Positions 24,590 to 36,280 of a stretch of 64,000 nucleotides of DNA are shown here, piece by piece. The stretch lies in contig CANTFK010000580.1 in assembly GCA_947646735.1 (NCBI GenBank), positions 124,001-188,000 of the forward strand, written 5' to 3'. How positions within the stretch are numbered: position 1 is the stretch's first letter; every line of letters starts with the position of its first letter. Made by a program: the position numbers and the translations under genes. The notes beneath the pieces are model-generated. The model worked only from the letters and a program-made list of their open reading frames with translations, did no database searches and was not told where the DNA came from. This stretch comes from Peronospora farinosa. Its lineage: Eukaryota; Oomycota; Peronosporomycetes; Peronosporales; Peronosporaceae.

Positions 24590-25092
24590 GTCAAGGAATT
24601 GTAAGGAAGTGGTAAGCCAAAAGTGTGGTGTGTATATGTTGAGTTTTCGTGCTTTATCCGATCGATTGGTACGTGGCCAATGATTCCTGCTGGTGAATTC
24701 TCTATCTCTTGAGAGTCATGTCTCGCCTCTAGCCGTCCACGTCACAGCACCAAGCGTTAAGCTCTGTGTGGCAACAAGAGTCAGTTGACTAAAGTAGACT
24801 CCATGCCTGCAGTAGTGCCTCAAGTATCTACGAAGTTTTTACCTCACGGTGGTAATTAAAGCGCCCGCACAAATTCAGATGAATCACCTCAGTCCCAACG
24901 TCGGTCGAGATGATACAGCGGCAGGACAGCAATGAGTAGGAGCAAAGCGATGAAGACAGATCCTTCTGATACAGTTGCTCAGGAACTATTGTCATTGTTC
25001 TATGTAGGGGGTGCAACAGGTAGAAATATGGCTTGCTCCTTATCTTTCTAATGATGTGCTAATATTGAATGTTGTTCTTCCTTCCATTCGTA
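24590..25092. other. Intergenic region between convergent genes
   Basis: About 500 bp between the stop of the membrane-protein gene and the stop of the lipase. I see no open frame with protein character and no repeat. It must hold both 3' ends. The last 70 bp before 25092 are also present in the duplicated lipase copy (43017-43092). Confidence 0.5.
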
Positions 25093-26385
25093 TCAGTATC
25101 CGTGGCCGTCGTATCGATTAAGCTGCTCAAGTAGGGATTGGTAGACCTTTTCGTTGGCATTGGTAGCCCAGATGAAGTCAAGGTGGCTGAAGTTGCTTAT
25201 CTTTTCGTCGTGGATAACTGTGGCAGATGGCAAAGCAGCTCGTAGCCGATCCATGTCAGCTGGAGTGGTTAAGATGTCCCTTTCGCCGCGGAAGAATCCA
25301 ATGCGAGGGTTTTTCATTTTGCTGACAGGAAAAGCTGGTGGGTCAAAGCTACCGTACTTAGCCTTGTTCCCACAAAAGCGCGTAGGACACATGCTGATTC
25401 CGAGCGCGCGGAGACAACTGCAGCCGTAGTTATACGCTGAAAAGGTGTCTTTGCGAATATTCTGTGCGAAGTGGCTCAAATTTTTGACGGAAGTTCCTGC
25501 AGGCATCTCTGAGAGGTATACACTTATGCGAGACGAGTTCCAGTTTTCGGAATCGCCGACAAAGAGCGCGACCGCCGCCTCACACAGCTTGGGATTTTTC
25601 GTGCATATAGTAGCTCCGATGACTTCTTGCAGCATTTCGTTATGTGGAAAAAATCTGACTTGGTTGACGGACTTAAGTAGCGTGTCCGCGTAGGCCTTCG
25701 CCAAGAAGTTGAATGCTGTCCCATTGGTATGGCCGAGCCAGGCAACGGGTCCCAAAGCTGCAAAGTACGACACCGACTTAGCAAGTTCCTGGTCCTCAGA
25801 GAACGTAACAAATGCTTGTATTGCTCCCTCCGAGAACCCCACAAACGATATTGTCTTGCGTCCTGACATCTTACGAACATATTTGATCATGGCCGGCAAG
25901 TCAAACTTGCCCATGTCTTCCCACGAATAATCCCAAAACGCATCATCGTCGGTCGTGTACTTGACGTGGTTGGAGGAATAAGTGTTGCCGCGGTTGTTTC
26001 CAAGCCACACGTCATACCCGGCATCGGCAAGCACAAACGCGAGACTTTGGTTCCGAAAGTTGCAAACCCACGAAAAACTCGTATCAAGGATTCCGTGCTG
26101 AACCAACACGACTGGTTTATATTGAACGGGGTCGTTGCCTGCTTTGCACTCTTTGTATGACATTGGTAAGCGGTGCATGGTAAGGATGTAACCATCTACT
26201 GTTGTCACATTATGCGTTTCTGCCACGTAACCGCGGGCTTCGATGAGCTCCACGGTAGACTTGCCGACATCTGGATCAAGTTTGACTTTCGTGGCTTTCG
26301 TGACTTGAATGAGAAAGTGAACAATGACAAGCACCGTCATGCTGAGGAGTGGGGTGTATCGTGTTTGATGTAGAAACCCCGTCAT
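25093..26385 (-). CDS. Secreted acid lipase (lysosomal/gastric lipase family)
   Basis: A 430-residue single-exon protein starts with ATG at 26385 (the open frame extends upstream without ATG). It has an N-terminal hydrophobic signal (about residues 11-28), the lipase lid-associated start (GYVAETHNVTTVDGYIL), HG at the oxyanion loop (VQHGILDTS), the nucleophile elbow GFSEG (Ser185), Asp370 in GERDIL and His401 in FSHLDF. This is the catalytic triad and order of acid lipases that hydrolyse triacylglycerol or sterol esters. Several N-x-S/T sites fit secretion. Part of this gene is duplicated in inverted orientation at 42525-43092. Confidence 0.93.
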   Translation of the reverse strand: MTGFLHQTRYTPLLSMTVLVIVHFLIQVTKATKVKLDPDVGKSTVELIEARGYVAETHNVTTVDGYILTMHRLPMSYKECKAGNDPVQYKPVVLVQHGILDTSFSWVCNFRNQSLAFVLADAGYDVWLGNNRGNTYSSNHVKYTTDDDAFWDYSWEDMGKFDLPAMIKYVRKMSGRKTISFVGFSEGAIQAFVTFSEDQELAKSVSYFAALGPVAWLGHTNGTAFNFLAKAYADTLLKSVNQVRFFPHNEMLQEVIGATICTKNPKLCEAAVALFVGDSENWNSSRISVYLSEMPAGTSVKNLSHFAQNIRKDTFSAYNYGCSCLRALGISMCPTRFCGNKAKYGSFDPPAFPVSKMKNPRIGFFRGERDILTTPADMDRLRAALPSATVIHDEKISNFSHLDFIWATNANEKVYQSLLEQLNRYDGHGY

Positions 26386-28399
26386 GCTACAGCTGAGAGG
26401 TGATTTTACGAATAAGGAATGGAATAGACAGCTCAGCACTCACGATTAAGACTGTCAGAGCTGCAGTGGTGAGTACCTCGCTAGTCAAAACCAATTCAAT
26501 GGTTGTCTCGAGAAATGTGTACAAAATCAAATTCTGTATCACTGCTCTGGTCTTCAATGTCTTCAAGAGTTTTAGACGGACCTAATCAGTCGTATGTTGC
26601 AGGTAACAACTTGCTCCGATATGCCTAGGCGCACCACTGGACGTAATGTATCGGGCCTCGTGCTAAGTTCTCTGTGTTTGATATGCCGGGGTTCGCGTTT
26701 AGTGAATTGGTCGGCGGCTTGAAGGCAGATCGCGAAGGGTAGGAACTGACCTTGGTGCAGGGAAATGCAACCTTTTGCAATGACCCAACACCGTGGGATA
26801 TATCCTGCGGACCGCTTCTCTTGTGCTGCCTCTTGAAGCGTGCACAGCGAGAAAAAGACTTTTCGCTTTTCCCTTGGCTCGACAATGAGGGCCCTTGGCT
26901 CGACAATGAGGGCCCTTGGCTCGACAATGAGGGACTTCCCGCACAAGGGGTTCGTCGGCTATGCGAAGGGCTCCGTCTCTATCCGATGTCACTCGGAAAT
27001 GGCTTGAACTGGATTGATGCCTCGCCTCATCACGATGTTCTCAGCAATAATGAACTTGAGTGTTGCCTCGCCTCATCATTGCACTTCCCATGTCACGCCT
27101 TCGAGCAACGACGGTCAAGAGACGAAGACATGCAAATCGCCGGTGCACCGGTCTCTTGCTCTGAGCGGGAAGTCCGGGCCCAGATAATAGGGGGAGGCTT
27201 GAAGCCTGACGTCTAGAGCCAGCAGACTGTGCCAGCGAGGAGAAGACTGATGTAGTTCTGGTAGAAGCATACTGATGTCTTGTATTTATAAGCACTTAAT
27301 CGATGTTCGGATCTCTCTCTCATTATTATTCTTGTTGATTTGTCCATGAACGATTGTACGACTGGTCAGGCACATCAACATCAACACGAGTACAAACCTT
27401 GGTAGTGGAACCGACGTGTTTGTCGTCATCTTCAACTACTGGCTGACGTCTAAGAGGTACCGCGCAATCATGTTGATTGAATTCATGCAGCAATATTTGT
27501 GTGTCTGTGTCGCCACGCTGGATAAGTGGCTACGATACTCAGCTAGTAAACGTTAAGAATCTGCAGGAAGTTCGACGATCTAGCGCCACGCTTGTATTCA
27601 CCGAAACGGCAATACAGATTTGCTTATTGTTCGGCGTGACTACCATTTCCAACGGTTATAAAGAAGTCTGGTCGTTCATAATGAAGGCATGCAAGATTGT
27701 CTCTCATCGTAGATGCTTATCAGTTCGACCAAGTCACTTTTTCAAGTGCACCGTAGCGCTTTACGATACTACTTAACATTATCATCATCGTGGGTTAGTC
27801 ACCCAGGACCTGAAGCATTCTTCGGCTCGAATCAGTAAGAATTCGCATCGTTTCGGGCACTATCGTCTATGATCAGGTCTTTTATATATGGTGAAAAAGT
27901 CCATATGACGCCATCAATACCATATCGCAAAGTCCTACATAAACATGAACGACAAGCAGAGGTAGAGGACGGACTACGGAGTGCGCGGCCATTCCGATCA
28001 ACACCTTTTTCATGCGCTCTGTTGCTTTCAGTGTCTCTTTTCGCTTCCAGCGTCCCCTTCGTCTCTAGCGTCTCCTTTGTTTCCACGTTCCGTTCGTCTT
28101 CAGCGGTCCCATCGTCTTCAGCGTCCCCGTCGACTATAGCGCTCTTGGCGTCTCCATCGCCTTTCTTCTCCAATCTACACGAAAATCACCATCCTACCAC
28201 GACCTTGTGCCTTTAAATGCGACCACACAAGCAAAGAAGACAAATCAGCTATGTTTTGAAAAACGGAGTCTTGCGAATACTCCTTGTACCATGACGCTGT
28301 CATCAAAGCGTACGACACGTTATCAAAAGAGCCACGGCCTACAGTCTGGCTTCCGCGTGGCTCGCGGAGCACATCATCTAGCAACACGCCTGGTAATGT
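26386..28399. other. Repeat-derived intergenic region, no confident gene
   Basis: No recognisable gene in about 2 kb. A block at 26800-26830 (CCTGCGGACCGCTTCTCTT) recurs at 42403-42422, so repeat sequence is present. A TATTTATAAG word at 27274-27283 could be a TATA-like element of an old LTR. A low-complexity minus-strand frame at 27832-28173 (Glu/Thr/Lys repeats) lacks an ATG and is not called. Confidence 0.4.
26873..26937. repeat. Three-copy 21-bp tandem repeat
   Basis: The unit CCCTTGGCTCGACAATGAGGG is repeated three times with almost no change. Its core TCGACAATGAGGG resembles the TCGACCAATGAGGG unit of the minisatellite in element 2 LTRs, so this may be part of a related LTR. Confidence 0.85.
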
Positions 28400-28640
28400 G
28401 AATTCTGCTGAGTGTATAGGTGGAGCGGGGCTCACAAAATTTCTGATGTGATCCCGACTCTCCACTGGCGCCCGGATAACCGATTATCGGAGGGGGTACT
28501 CCGTTTCCATGTAAATCAATTCCTTCCTCAACTTGTGTACCCGTCGGTAGGGCGGGTAGAACTCTTCTCGGTGGACTCGAGCTGATGCTGAACTTGACCG
28601 TAGTTGGGATTGGTTGGGGGTTCGATCGCGCGGAAATCTT
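28400..28640 (-). repeat. Decayed LTR fragment of the element-2 superfamily
   Basis: Blocks match the plus-strand reading of the element 2 LTR in the same order. The start TGTATAGGTGGAGCGGGGCTCACAAAATT corresponds, with changes, to TGTGGTGGAGTGGGTTCTCAAAATT; ATCGGAGGGGGTAC is shared; and TTGTGTACCCGTCGG is shared. The rest is too diverged to place. Orientation is therefore minus sense. Confidence 0.5.
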
Positions 28641-29753
28641 CACGCGATCGAGGGTTGCTTGGGGAACTCTATATGAGTCACCCTGATCTCTCTTGGGATC
28701 GCCTTGTACAAAAGTGTAGATACTTGATCCACTTGATACGCTTGACCCTACTGACCACTTGAGCCGTCTCGCGATCTTGTACCTTGTCCTTTAAGTGATA
28801 CTGCGTCCAATCGCAGGCGAAGTTTGTTGTGAGAGGTCTTGTAAGTCCTAGCCAAACAATTCAGGGATATTAATTGTATTTAGGGTAGCAGAAGCTCTTG
28901 ATCGTCGGATACCCGCAAATATCCCACCCAAAAGAGAAGTCTGGGTGCGTAGTTAAAAGTATAAGAAAATCTGTGTGAAGCTAACCAATCAAAACCTAAA
29001 CCTACGATGCTGCCAATCTGTATACCAGGATCTTCTTTCACGTGTCATCCTTTCAAAAGAATCAGATCTCGATGTGTGGCACACTCCAATGCAGCCTCGA
29101 TCTCCCTCTGACGATGTCAATGTGATCGTTTTTGTACCCATGTCGACCCGATCGTTATTGCATCCATGTCGATCCGATCGTGATTGTATCCATGTCGATA
29201 GGATCGATCGAGATCCCGATCGCGGGTACGATCGGAATTTTTCATGATCGCAAAGTGAGATCGATTGTAATCCATTATTGCCGCAGATACGATCATGATC
29301 AAGCGTAAAAAGGTTGATATGTTGTCGTTATTTCCACTTGGCCCGCAACAATTATAAACGATCAATCCGATAAAACCAGAGAGATCCCATAATATAATCA
29401 AATATTTTTGACGATTCTGATTGATCCGATCGATTCTATAGCATAATCAAGTGTGATTTCACAATGTGATCCATACCATGTACGTGATAATTTTTCTAAC
29501 CGACTTCACCACAGCTGCGAAGGACGCGATCGCCACCGTGTTGTTGTTAAGAATAAGCTGCAGTTCACTGGCAATTGATTGAATCTCGGTGGGGCTGTGA
29601 TTCTGTCAGGCTGCTCGTGTGTTGCAGCACTCTAAGAAATGTAGCGGATTGGCCAGTAATAACACGTACAGTGAATTACGGTCTTGAATACGCTCGAGTT
29701 GCCTGTGCGGTCAAATTACAAAAATCTTTTAAGCTGATTGAGAAAACCTGGAC
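28641..29753. other. GATC-enriched decayed repeat DNA
   Basis: No gene is supported. Between 29041 and 29580 I count 21 GATC words in 540 bp, roughly ten times the random expectation, many as CGATC(G). Composition resembles 6.9-10 kb and 18.0-18.5 kb. It lies between two LTR relics and is probably old retroelement sequence. Confidence 0.6.
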
Positions 29754-30352
29754 TGTAGACGGGCACTTCAAAGAAGCTGCCAAGTGCTACTAGCACACAC
29801 CTTCAAGCAACGTGGGGAAGAGGTTAGACCGTCTTTCCTCCTCGTGTGGTGGTGATGGTGTTGGTCGGCGCCGAAGCGCTGTATCAACTGTTCCGGTCGA
29901 CTAAGCGAACCGCGCAACAAACTTCTAAAACATAGTGCTTCACTTACGACACGAAGAAGCTTATTCAGTTTCTGGTGCGCAGTGAACTATGTTTAGCAAA
30001 TTCAAGACTGGCTTATATTTAATGGAAATAATCAAATATTAATCGAGCTACTGATTGGTTAATATGCAAAGATCGGATACGCTTCTCTTTAGAAGCGTAC
30101 CTTACGTGCGAGCTTAAATATACTTAAGGTCACTGATGGCGTCAGACTGTGACGCCATCATGATGCCTAGTCCCAAATGGGCTTCATCCTCGTCGAATGG
30201 GAATCCATCCATGGATATCACATTCATGAGGGTGGGTCACATTGATGTGCCACACCCAAGTGGGAGGTCTAAGGCACCGCGTACCCTTTAAGACTTGCTC
30301 AATAAGTATCATCTACTAAACAGACTCGTGTAAATATTGGTTCGTTATATCA
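29754..30352 (-). repeat. Copia-type LTR (minus orientation)
   Basis: Read on the minus strand it begins TGATATAACGAACC and ends GCCCGTCTACA (599 bp). The purine-rich tract AAAGAGGGGGA lies directly before its first base, the usual placement before a Copia 3' LTR. The diverged copy at 6309-6911 is in the opposite orientation. No coding sequence of a Copia polyprotein was recognised next to it. Confidence 0.7.
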
Positions 30353-30585
30353 TCCCCCTCTTTAAGAATAATTTGGAATTTTTATAACATCGAAAACAAA
30401 GTGATGCCGTTGAAACGTAGCTAGGCTGATGGGTCGCTTGCAAAGGCGCCCACGCATACCAACACAAAGCGCACGCGCCGCAATAACTCTCAGTCGTCGC
30501 TTAGTGTCTCTGTGACAACGCCGACATCTAATGTCAGCTTATCAACAGAAGAGACCGATCCATCGCACAAATGTATGGATGAAGA
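30353..30585 (-). repeat. Residual 3' internal end of the Copia element with polypurine tract
   Basis: The stretch between the Copia LTR and element 2 starts (minus strand, next to the LTR) with a polypurine tract at 30353-30363. It has no long frame. Element 2 begins immediately at 30586, so the rest of the Copia element was lost or displaced. Confidence 0.5.
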
Positions 30586-31608
30586 TGTGGTGGAGTGGGT
30601 TCTCAAAATTGTATGATGAGACCCCAAACCACTCACTGTGCCGGACTGCCGACTATCGGAGGGGGTACCCCGATGCCGCGTATGGACGTTCTCTCACCTT
30701 GTGTACCAGTCGGCTGGCGGGTTGCACTCTTCGGAGGACTTGGTGAAGATGTAGACGTCTGCCTTGAGGGAGGTAGACCTGGGGGGCCTCGAGTGGATAT
30801 GCTTCACTCGGTGGGCCGGTAGGTGGCCACTCGATCGACCTTGTCGAGAGTGGGCTTAAAGCCAAATTCTTCAGGGGCGCTTGTCGTCCCTGGCCTTTTC
30901 CTTCTGTTTCAGGGGTATTAACCACCTGACCTTTACGTTGCTCCCGGACCTTGAGGTGAGGGAGACCGCTTCCGATAGCGGGTCTTGGGGGGGGGGTGTT
31001 GCTACTCGAACGAGCTCACAGGCCAAATATATCCTGGAGCTCTATTCGCACTTGAACTTCGCTAAACAACTGTCTTCGACGGGGGGGCCAAAATATATCC
31101 CTTCCCGGAACAGTGAGTAACTTAGAGCAAGTTCTTCTTGGGTGACGGAGTCGTGCCACGTAGATCGCAAATTGAGTAGTATTTAATATAGTCCTATCCT
31201 TTTAACTCCTTTACTCTATCCTTGCCTGAAGCTCTGATTCCTTGCGTCGACTGGTCTGATCCTTGTATTAACTGGTCCGGAGTCGCTGAACCCCGAGGGG
31301 CCGAGGTCGACCAATGAGGGACCGGGTCGACCAATGAGGGACCCAGGTCAACCGATGAGGGACCCGGGTCTACCAACGAGGGGCCAGGTCGATCAATGAG
31401 CGGCCATGATTAACTCCCTTTTGGTACCGGTTAACCGGTACCCTGATACTGATTTTTCTTCGGCGAATCCTGCGGATTGTCCTCCACCAACGGTCGCTCC
31501 CCTTTGAGGCCCCTGTCTCTCTGGTCCCCTGTCCCTGACCCACGGCCTATACTCTGAATCCCACTGGAGTCCCGGACCTCCATATCACAAAATTAGCACC
31601 ATACCACA
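30586..31608 (-). repeat. Element 2 3' LTR
   Basis: Read on the plus strand it begins TGTGGTGGAGTGGG and ends CATACCACA. It contains about five units of a 20-bp minisatellite with core GGTCGACCAATGAGGG (31302-31405). Inverted ends TGTGGT...ACCACA are present. Confidence 0.9.
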
Positions 31609-31869
31609 GCCGCCCCCTGCACTTGCTCAACCGTACAACGGATTGAGCACGCGCATGTCTTCACTTCCTTCGTCACGTAGGTCCTTCATTGTCCCCTTTG
31701 TAGCTTTCCTCTGTTCTGATTGATCTTGGTAATCGCCCTCCTTTGTTCTCCATTCTCCTATACCCCTAACTCGTGGAAGTTCGAGGCCGCCCCGCAGGCG
31801 ACCCAAGTCTTCCAACGAGGGGCTGGGCCAAACATTGAGGGACTCGGTCCACCTTCCAAGAAACTTGCT

Positions 31870-32561
31870 ACCGCCGGCTAGTTTTCATGGCTTTGCATTA
31901 CTTCGAAGCGGTTATGGCTTGTGTTCTTGCGCTCGAAGTCCCGGAGTAAGGCTCCGCAATTCAGATCCACTTCGTCCACCCACGAGGGGTCAGGGCGTCC
32001 CTTCCATTGCACGAGGAATTCTCGTTGTTGCCTCCCATACCGAGTCTTCTTGCCTGTACGACTCTATAAAATTTCTTCGACTTCATACTCGCCCTCTTCC
32101 AATTCCCGCACCAAGCTGTCTTCTGGTAACAGACATTCATCGAAGTCGACTCGATCTGTTCCATCCACTTTCAGCTCGCTGTTCGGTCGATCGGGGAACT
32201 CTCTGACGGGCTTGAGCTTGGAGATGTGCACGATTGGGAATAGTCTGTATTCTGTACCTCGTAACTCCAGACGTACCGCATGATCTCCAACTAAATCCTG
32301 GACTCGGAACGGTCCGTGCCATAGGTGGGCCAATTTTTTGGCATACCCCTCCTTCACTCGGTCCAAGTATAGCCATACCCGGGTCCCTGGCTGAATTTCG
32401 TGGCCGACTACCCCTTCCTTTTGTGCTTGCACCCGAGCCTGACTAGCCGCCCGTAAATTCTCGTTGACTTGGTCTCTTGCTCGCTGATAGTGACTCTGAA
32501 TCCGATATCTCCATCTCCGAGGTCCTGAGTCTCGACGTCGAGTGTTCACCACCGGTAACAT
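31870..32561 (-). pseudogene. Element 2 integrase C-terminus and chromodomain
   Basis: The frame carries the integrase tail (LAHLWHGPFRVQDLVGDHAV, the GPF-type module) and then a chromodomain at about 31910-32080 (YEVEEIL, EFLVQWKGRPDPSWVDE). An in-frame TAG at about 32064 lies inside the chromodomain. The aromatic-cage Trp (VQWKG) is present, unlike element 1. A frameshift near 32550 separates it from the integrase core. Confidence 0.8.
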
Positions 32562-33376
32562 AGTCTCAAGAGTGGTCCTAACGTCCCATCCATGTACCAG
32601 ATAGAACGGTGTTTCCTCACGTATCTGTCTTGAGCCGTATTTAACGCGAACGTTAATCGTTCCGCGTATTCATCCCAGTCTCGCTGTCCCACGTCGGCCA
32701 CGTACATCTTGAGCGATCTTGACAGAGTCTGGACCATTCTCTCCGCAGTGCCGTTCGCTTGAGGTCGGTAGGCCATGGTCGCTCTCTGACGTTGACCCAC
32801 CATACGACTGAACGCTCGGAAGAAGTCCGACATAAACCCCGGTTCCCGATCGTGACGGATCGTCTCACTGGCACCAAAACGGCGGAAAACGCATTCCTCA
32901 TATCCCTCAGCCACTGTCTGGGCTGTCCGTGACGCACTTGCTTTAGCCATCACATAACCTGTGAACAGGTCGATCCAAATCAGTAGTTCCGTGTTTCCTT
33001 TATGTGACTTGGGGAGAGATGGTATGTGGTCCATCGCGATAATTTGGAAGGGGTACGTCGCTTCAACATTCCCCGGAGACTTTCCTTGTAAAGTGGGTCT
33101 CCCTTTCCCAGTCTCACAATCCATGCACTGACCCACATATTTCTGAACACTCCGGAACAGACCCCTCCAATGACAATATCGTCGGATCCGATGATAAGTA
33201 CGCCCGATCCCCTGATGGCCGCCTTCCAAACTCGTATGATAATGATGGAGGACGTCGGCTTGGAGACTCTCATGTATCACCAATCTGGCAGTTATGTCTC
33301 GGTCGTCTCCCTTGATTCTCTGGCCGGGGCAGTACACCAGCAGTCCCTCTTCACTTATCTCGTAATCCTCCGACAT
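32546..33376 (-). pseudogene. Element 2 integrase
   Basis: The zinc-binding module is at the start (YHTSLEGGHQGIGRTYHRIRR...CMDCETGKG). The catalytic core shows AMDHIPSLPKSHKG, WIDLFTGYV, RHDREPGFMSDFF and RPQANGTAERM, the D,D-35-E pattern. A TGA joins it in frame to the second RNase H upstream, so this was one continuous Pol. The copy is inactive because of stops and a frameshift at its end. Confidence 0.85.
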
Positions 33377-33382
33377 TTTGCT

Positions 33383-34252
33383 TCAGTTTCTGGCCGCTTC
33401 CACTGACAAGTATTTCCAGTCTCCCTTCAAATATGCCTTCAACTCGCGTACCCAGCTCTCCTCTTCTTGCGCATCTCGGATCCTATCCATCCGGAGTTGT
33501 TGTACCACATCTTCTTGCATGACCTCTCCCGATATTTTGACGGGGAGCCGTGATCTCGTCACCGCAGATACCTTGACCGACTGACCCCGGTCTCTAGGGA
33601 CTAACACCTCTGGCAGCCGATTGATTGTTTCTAGACCTGACCACTCTCCTCTTGGTATCAACTCGACCCCTTGCTGCTGATGTAAAGCCGCGCTGGCCAA
33701 CTGATCTGCGCTCTGATTCCAGTCTCGTTTTACATGTAGGACTGCCTGGTTGGGCCACGACTGGAGTTTACTCAACGCCTTGGCCCGCAACGGGGATAAA
33801 CCTGAACCTTTGCACTCAATCTCTCCACGCATCTGTCTTATAACCAGATTGGAGTCTCCACAAATAATCAAACGCCATCGCTCCATTGGCTCCAACAGGT
33901 CAAAACCCAGTAACATGCCCTCATATTCAGCTTCATTCACCGTAGACTTGTCGAGATATTTCGATGCAGCTGCGACTATAGTCCATGCAGGGAGTCTCCA
34001 CACAATAGCGCTGCAAGCACCTCCCCCTTGTTTCACCCGGGCCGACCCATCGAAACTCATCACATACAGTTCTTCATTTAGTTCCACTGTGGGCGTCGGT
34101 AGGTCGACCACTTGCCTGGATTGCTTCTTGGGAGCAATTGACGACAGAATTGAGTCCACATTCTCTCGAGGCGTGATGCTGGCTGCTAACGCCCCCAGTA
34201 CCTGGTCCTCGCCTTTCTTGCATTTCACAATCTCCAAAGTCCACTGTGACAA
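33383..34252 (-). pseudogene. Element 2 second (archaeal-type) RNase H
   Basis: After the tail of the first RNase H (CKKGEDQVLGALAAS) a complete second RNase H fold follows: MSFDGSARVKQGGGACSAIV (first Asp), NEAEYEGMLLGFDL (Glu), ICGDSNLVIRQMRGE (Asp) and RDWNQSADQLASAAL (final Asp). This is the archaeal/plant-type arrangement seen in cellular RNase HI-like proteins and in Tat and oomycete Chronos/Archon elements. It follows the first RNase H in the same frame, separated by TGA at about 34260. Confidence 0.88.
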
Positions 34253-34261
34253 CAGAGCGGC

Positions 34262-36280
34262 TCAGTTTCCTAAGCGACCTTGCAACCCCGAAGACTTCAC
34301 TAGCCAGGCTAGTGTAGAATGCCTCGTCAGAACCTTGAGAGGTCGGGTGACCAACATCGTGAAGCAAGTTTCCAATATCCGTAACAACGCCAGCACTTCC
34401 TTTTTCACTGTGCTATAGTTCACCTCGTTTGACTTGAGGGTTCGGCTCGTAAACATTACCGGCATATACAGGCCGTCGTAATTTTGCACCAACGACGCCA
34501 AGATAGCCCAATCACTTGCGTAGACAATGATGACCGCCTCTCTAGCCGGGTCGAAATGTCGTAGGATGGACGCCGTAGCAATCTTGTTCTTGAGCATGGC
34601 AAACGCTACTTGTACCTTCGACCATTTTTCTTCGTCGTCTTCCTGGGCCGCCACTTCCTCGTTAGCCTTCAATTTGCACCTCCAAGCGTGAAAATCCACC
34701 TCTTTCAGTTCGTAAAGGATCGACGCGTATATGGCATAATCTTCGAAGTACCTGCTGTAGTAATTTAGGCTTACTTGAAAGGACTGCATAGCCTTCAGCG
34801 TTGTCGGTAGAGGTAGGTCGACCAAAGGCTGAAGATCTTTTGGGTGGGCCTCTAGTCCCCCTTTGGAAACTCGATGTCCAAGATACTCGACCTTCCGACA
34901 TCCCCACGTACTCTTGACGGCACTGACCGACAAATTCCAATAGTCACACACGTCTAGCAGCCGCTCCACTTTCTGGCATAACAAGTCCCACGATTCGGCC
35001 GGCACAAGTATATCGTCAATGTATGATCGTCGACCCAATACAGAGAGGCCCGATTTTGCATCGGGTTCTCCTGTTGCGAACAAATCCTCTGTTTCCTCTG
35101 TGGCCGCCCCTGGCGAAATCCGTGAGAATCCATATAACGCATTATCCAACAACCTTTGATATATCTGAGGCGCATTCTTAAGCCCAAAAGGCATCCGAAG
35201 CCATTCAAATAATCCCAGTGGAGTAACGAAAGCTGAGATTAATCTCGCCCTTTCGGTCATACTGACGACCCAAAAACCACTCGCCATATCAAGAGAACAG
35301 TACCATAAAGCTCCATCCAAGTCTTCCAGTAATTCGTTAATCAACGGCATCGGGTATACCATGAGCTGAGTAAGATCATTCACCAACCGATAGTCGATAC
35401 ACAATCGAATATCGACCCCATTCTTCTTCACGATAATTACAATTGGGCTGGCCCATGGCGAGGTGGAAGGCTGAATGATCTTTGCTGATAACAGTCCCTT
35501 GATCAGGTCGGCTAGCTTCTCTCTGAATTCAGGGGCCACCTTTCGTACGCGTTGCGCGATCGGTCTTGCGTTCCCTACATCGATATCGCATATCGCTCCT
35601 CGGGCGGCCGGGGGTAAGGCGTTACCTTTACCCATCAGCAGATGTCGTTTCTTCCATATTATTTGTCGCAACCGGTCCACCTCTTCGGGAGTGTTCTCAT
35701 CTGGATCTGGAATCTGTATATCTTCTAACGCAATGCCTTCGGATGAGGGGTCCACTTCCGGTACGACCGCCCACCCTGGCCTTATGTCCTCGGCCCAAAG
35801 TTCTCCACTCTCGACAGAACACACCTGGTCATCTGCCTGTAACAAGTCTACCGGTTTGACTTCCTTCTCATTGGTGGTGGTCACTGTATGTAGGTCTTCT
35901 TCAAATACACTCCGCTTTTGGGCGGTCCCCTCCTGCCAATTCACCCTCTCTTCGCACAGTTGTTCTTCACTGTCGGGTACCGGTTGGTGCGTTATATTCA
36001 TCATTGCGGTTGGGGCCTGCGGTCGCTGTAAGATGTGTGACGGAGTCTTATACTCTGGTCTTTCCACTAGTGGCCCCTCTTCCTCTTCCGTTGGGTCGAC
36101 CTGATGGTCGACTTGGTCGGTAGTAGATTCATAAGCCAGATTTAGCCATTCCGCATATCTTCGAGAACCTACCGAGACAAACCCTGGCGTTCTCGGAACT
36201 TGATCCCCGGTCAACCACATACCTACCTTGGTATCTTCATGCAATGTTAAGGGGCGAGGGCTGACATTGGTTATCTTCAA
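34262..36280 (-). pseudogene. Element 2 reverse transcriptase and first RNase H
   Basis: A 670-residue frame. After an N-terminal acidic linker come VRKVAPEFREKLADLI, GVDIRLCIDYRLVND, PFGLKNAPQIYQRL and the catalytic SYIDDILVP (YxDD), followed by the RNase H segment with ASDWAILASLVQ and TRHSTLAWLVKSSGLQGRLG. An insertion of about 35 residues rich in Glu/Asp lies between NAPQIYQRLL and YIDDI. The frame ends at TGA where related elements have Trp. Confidence 0.88.

Noticed and set aside
27832..28173. Minus-strand frame rich in Glu/Thr/Lys
   Set aside because: It has no in-frame ATG, is low-complexity and sits in repeat-derived sequence; coding is not supported.
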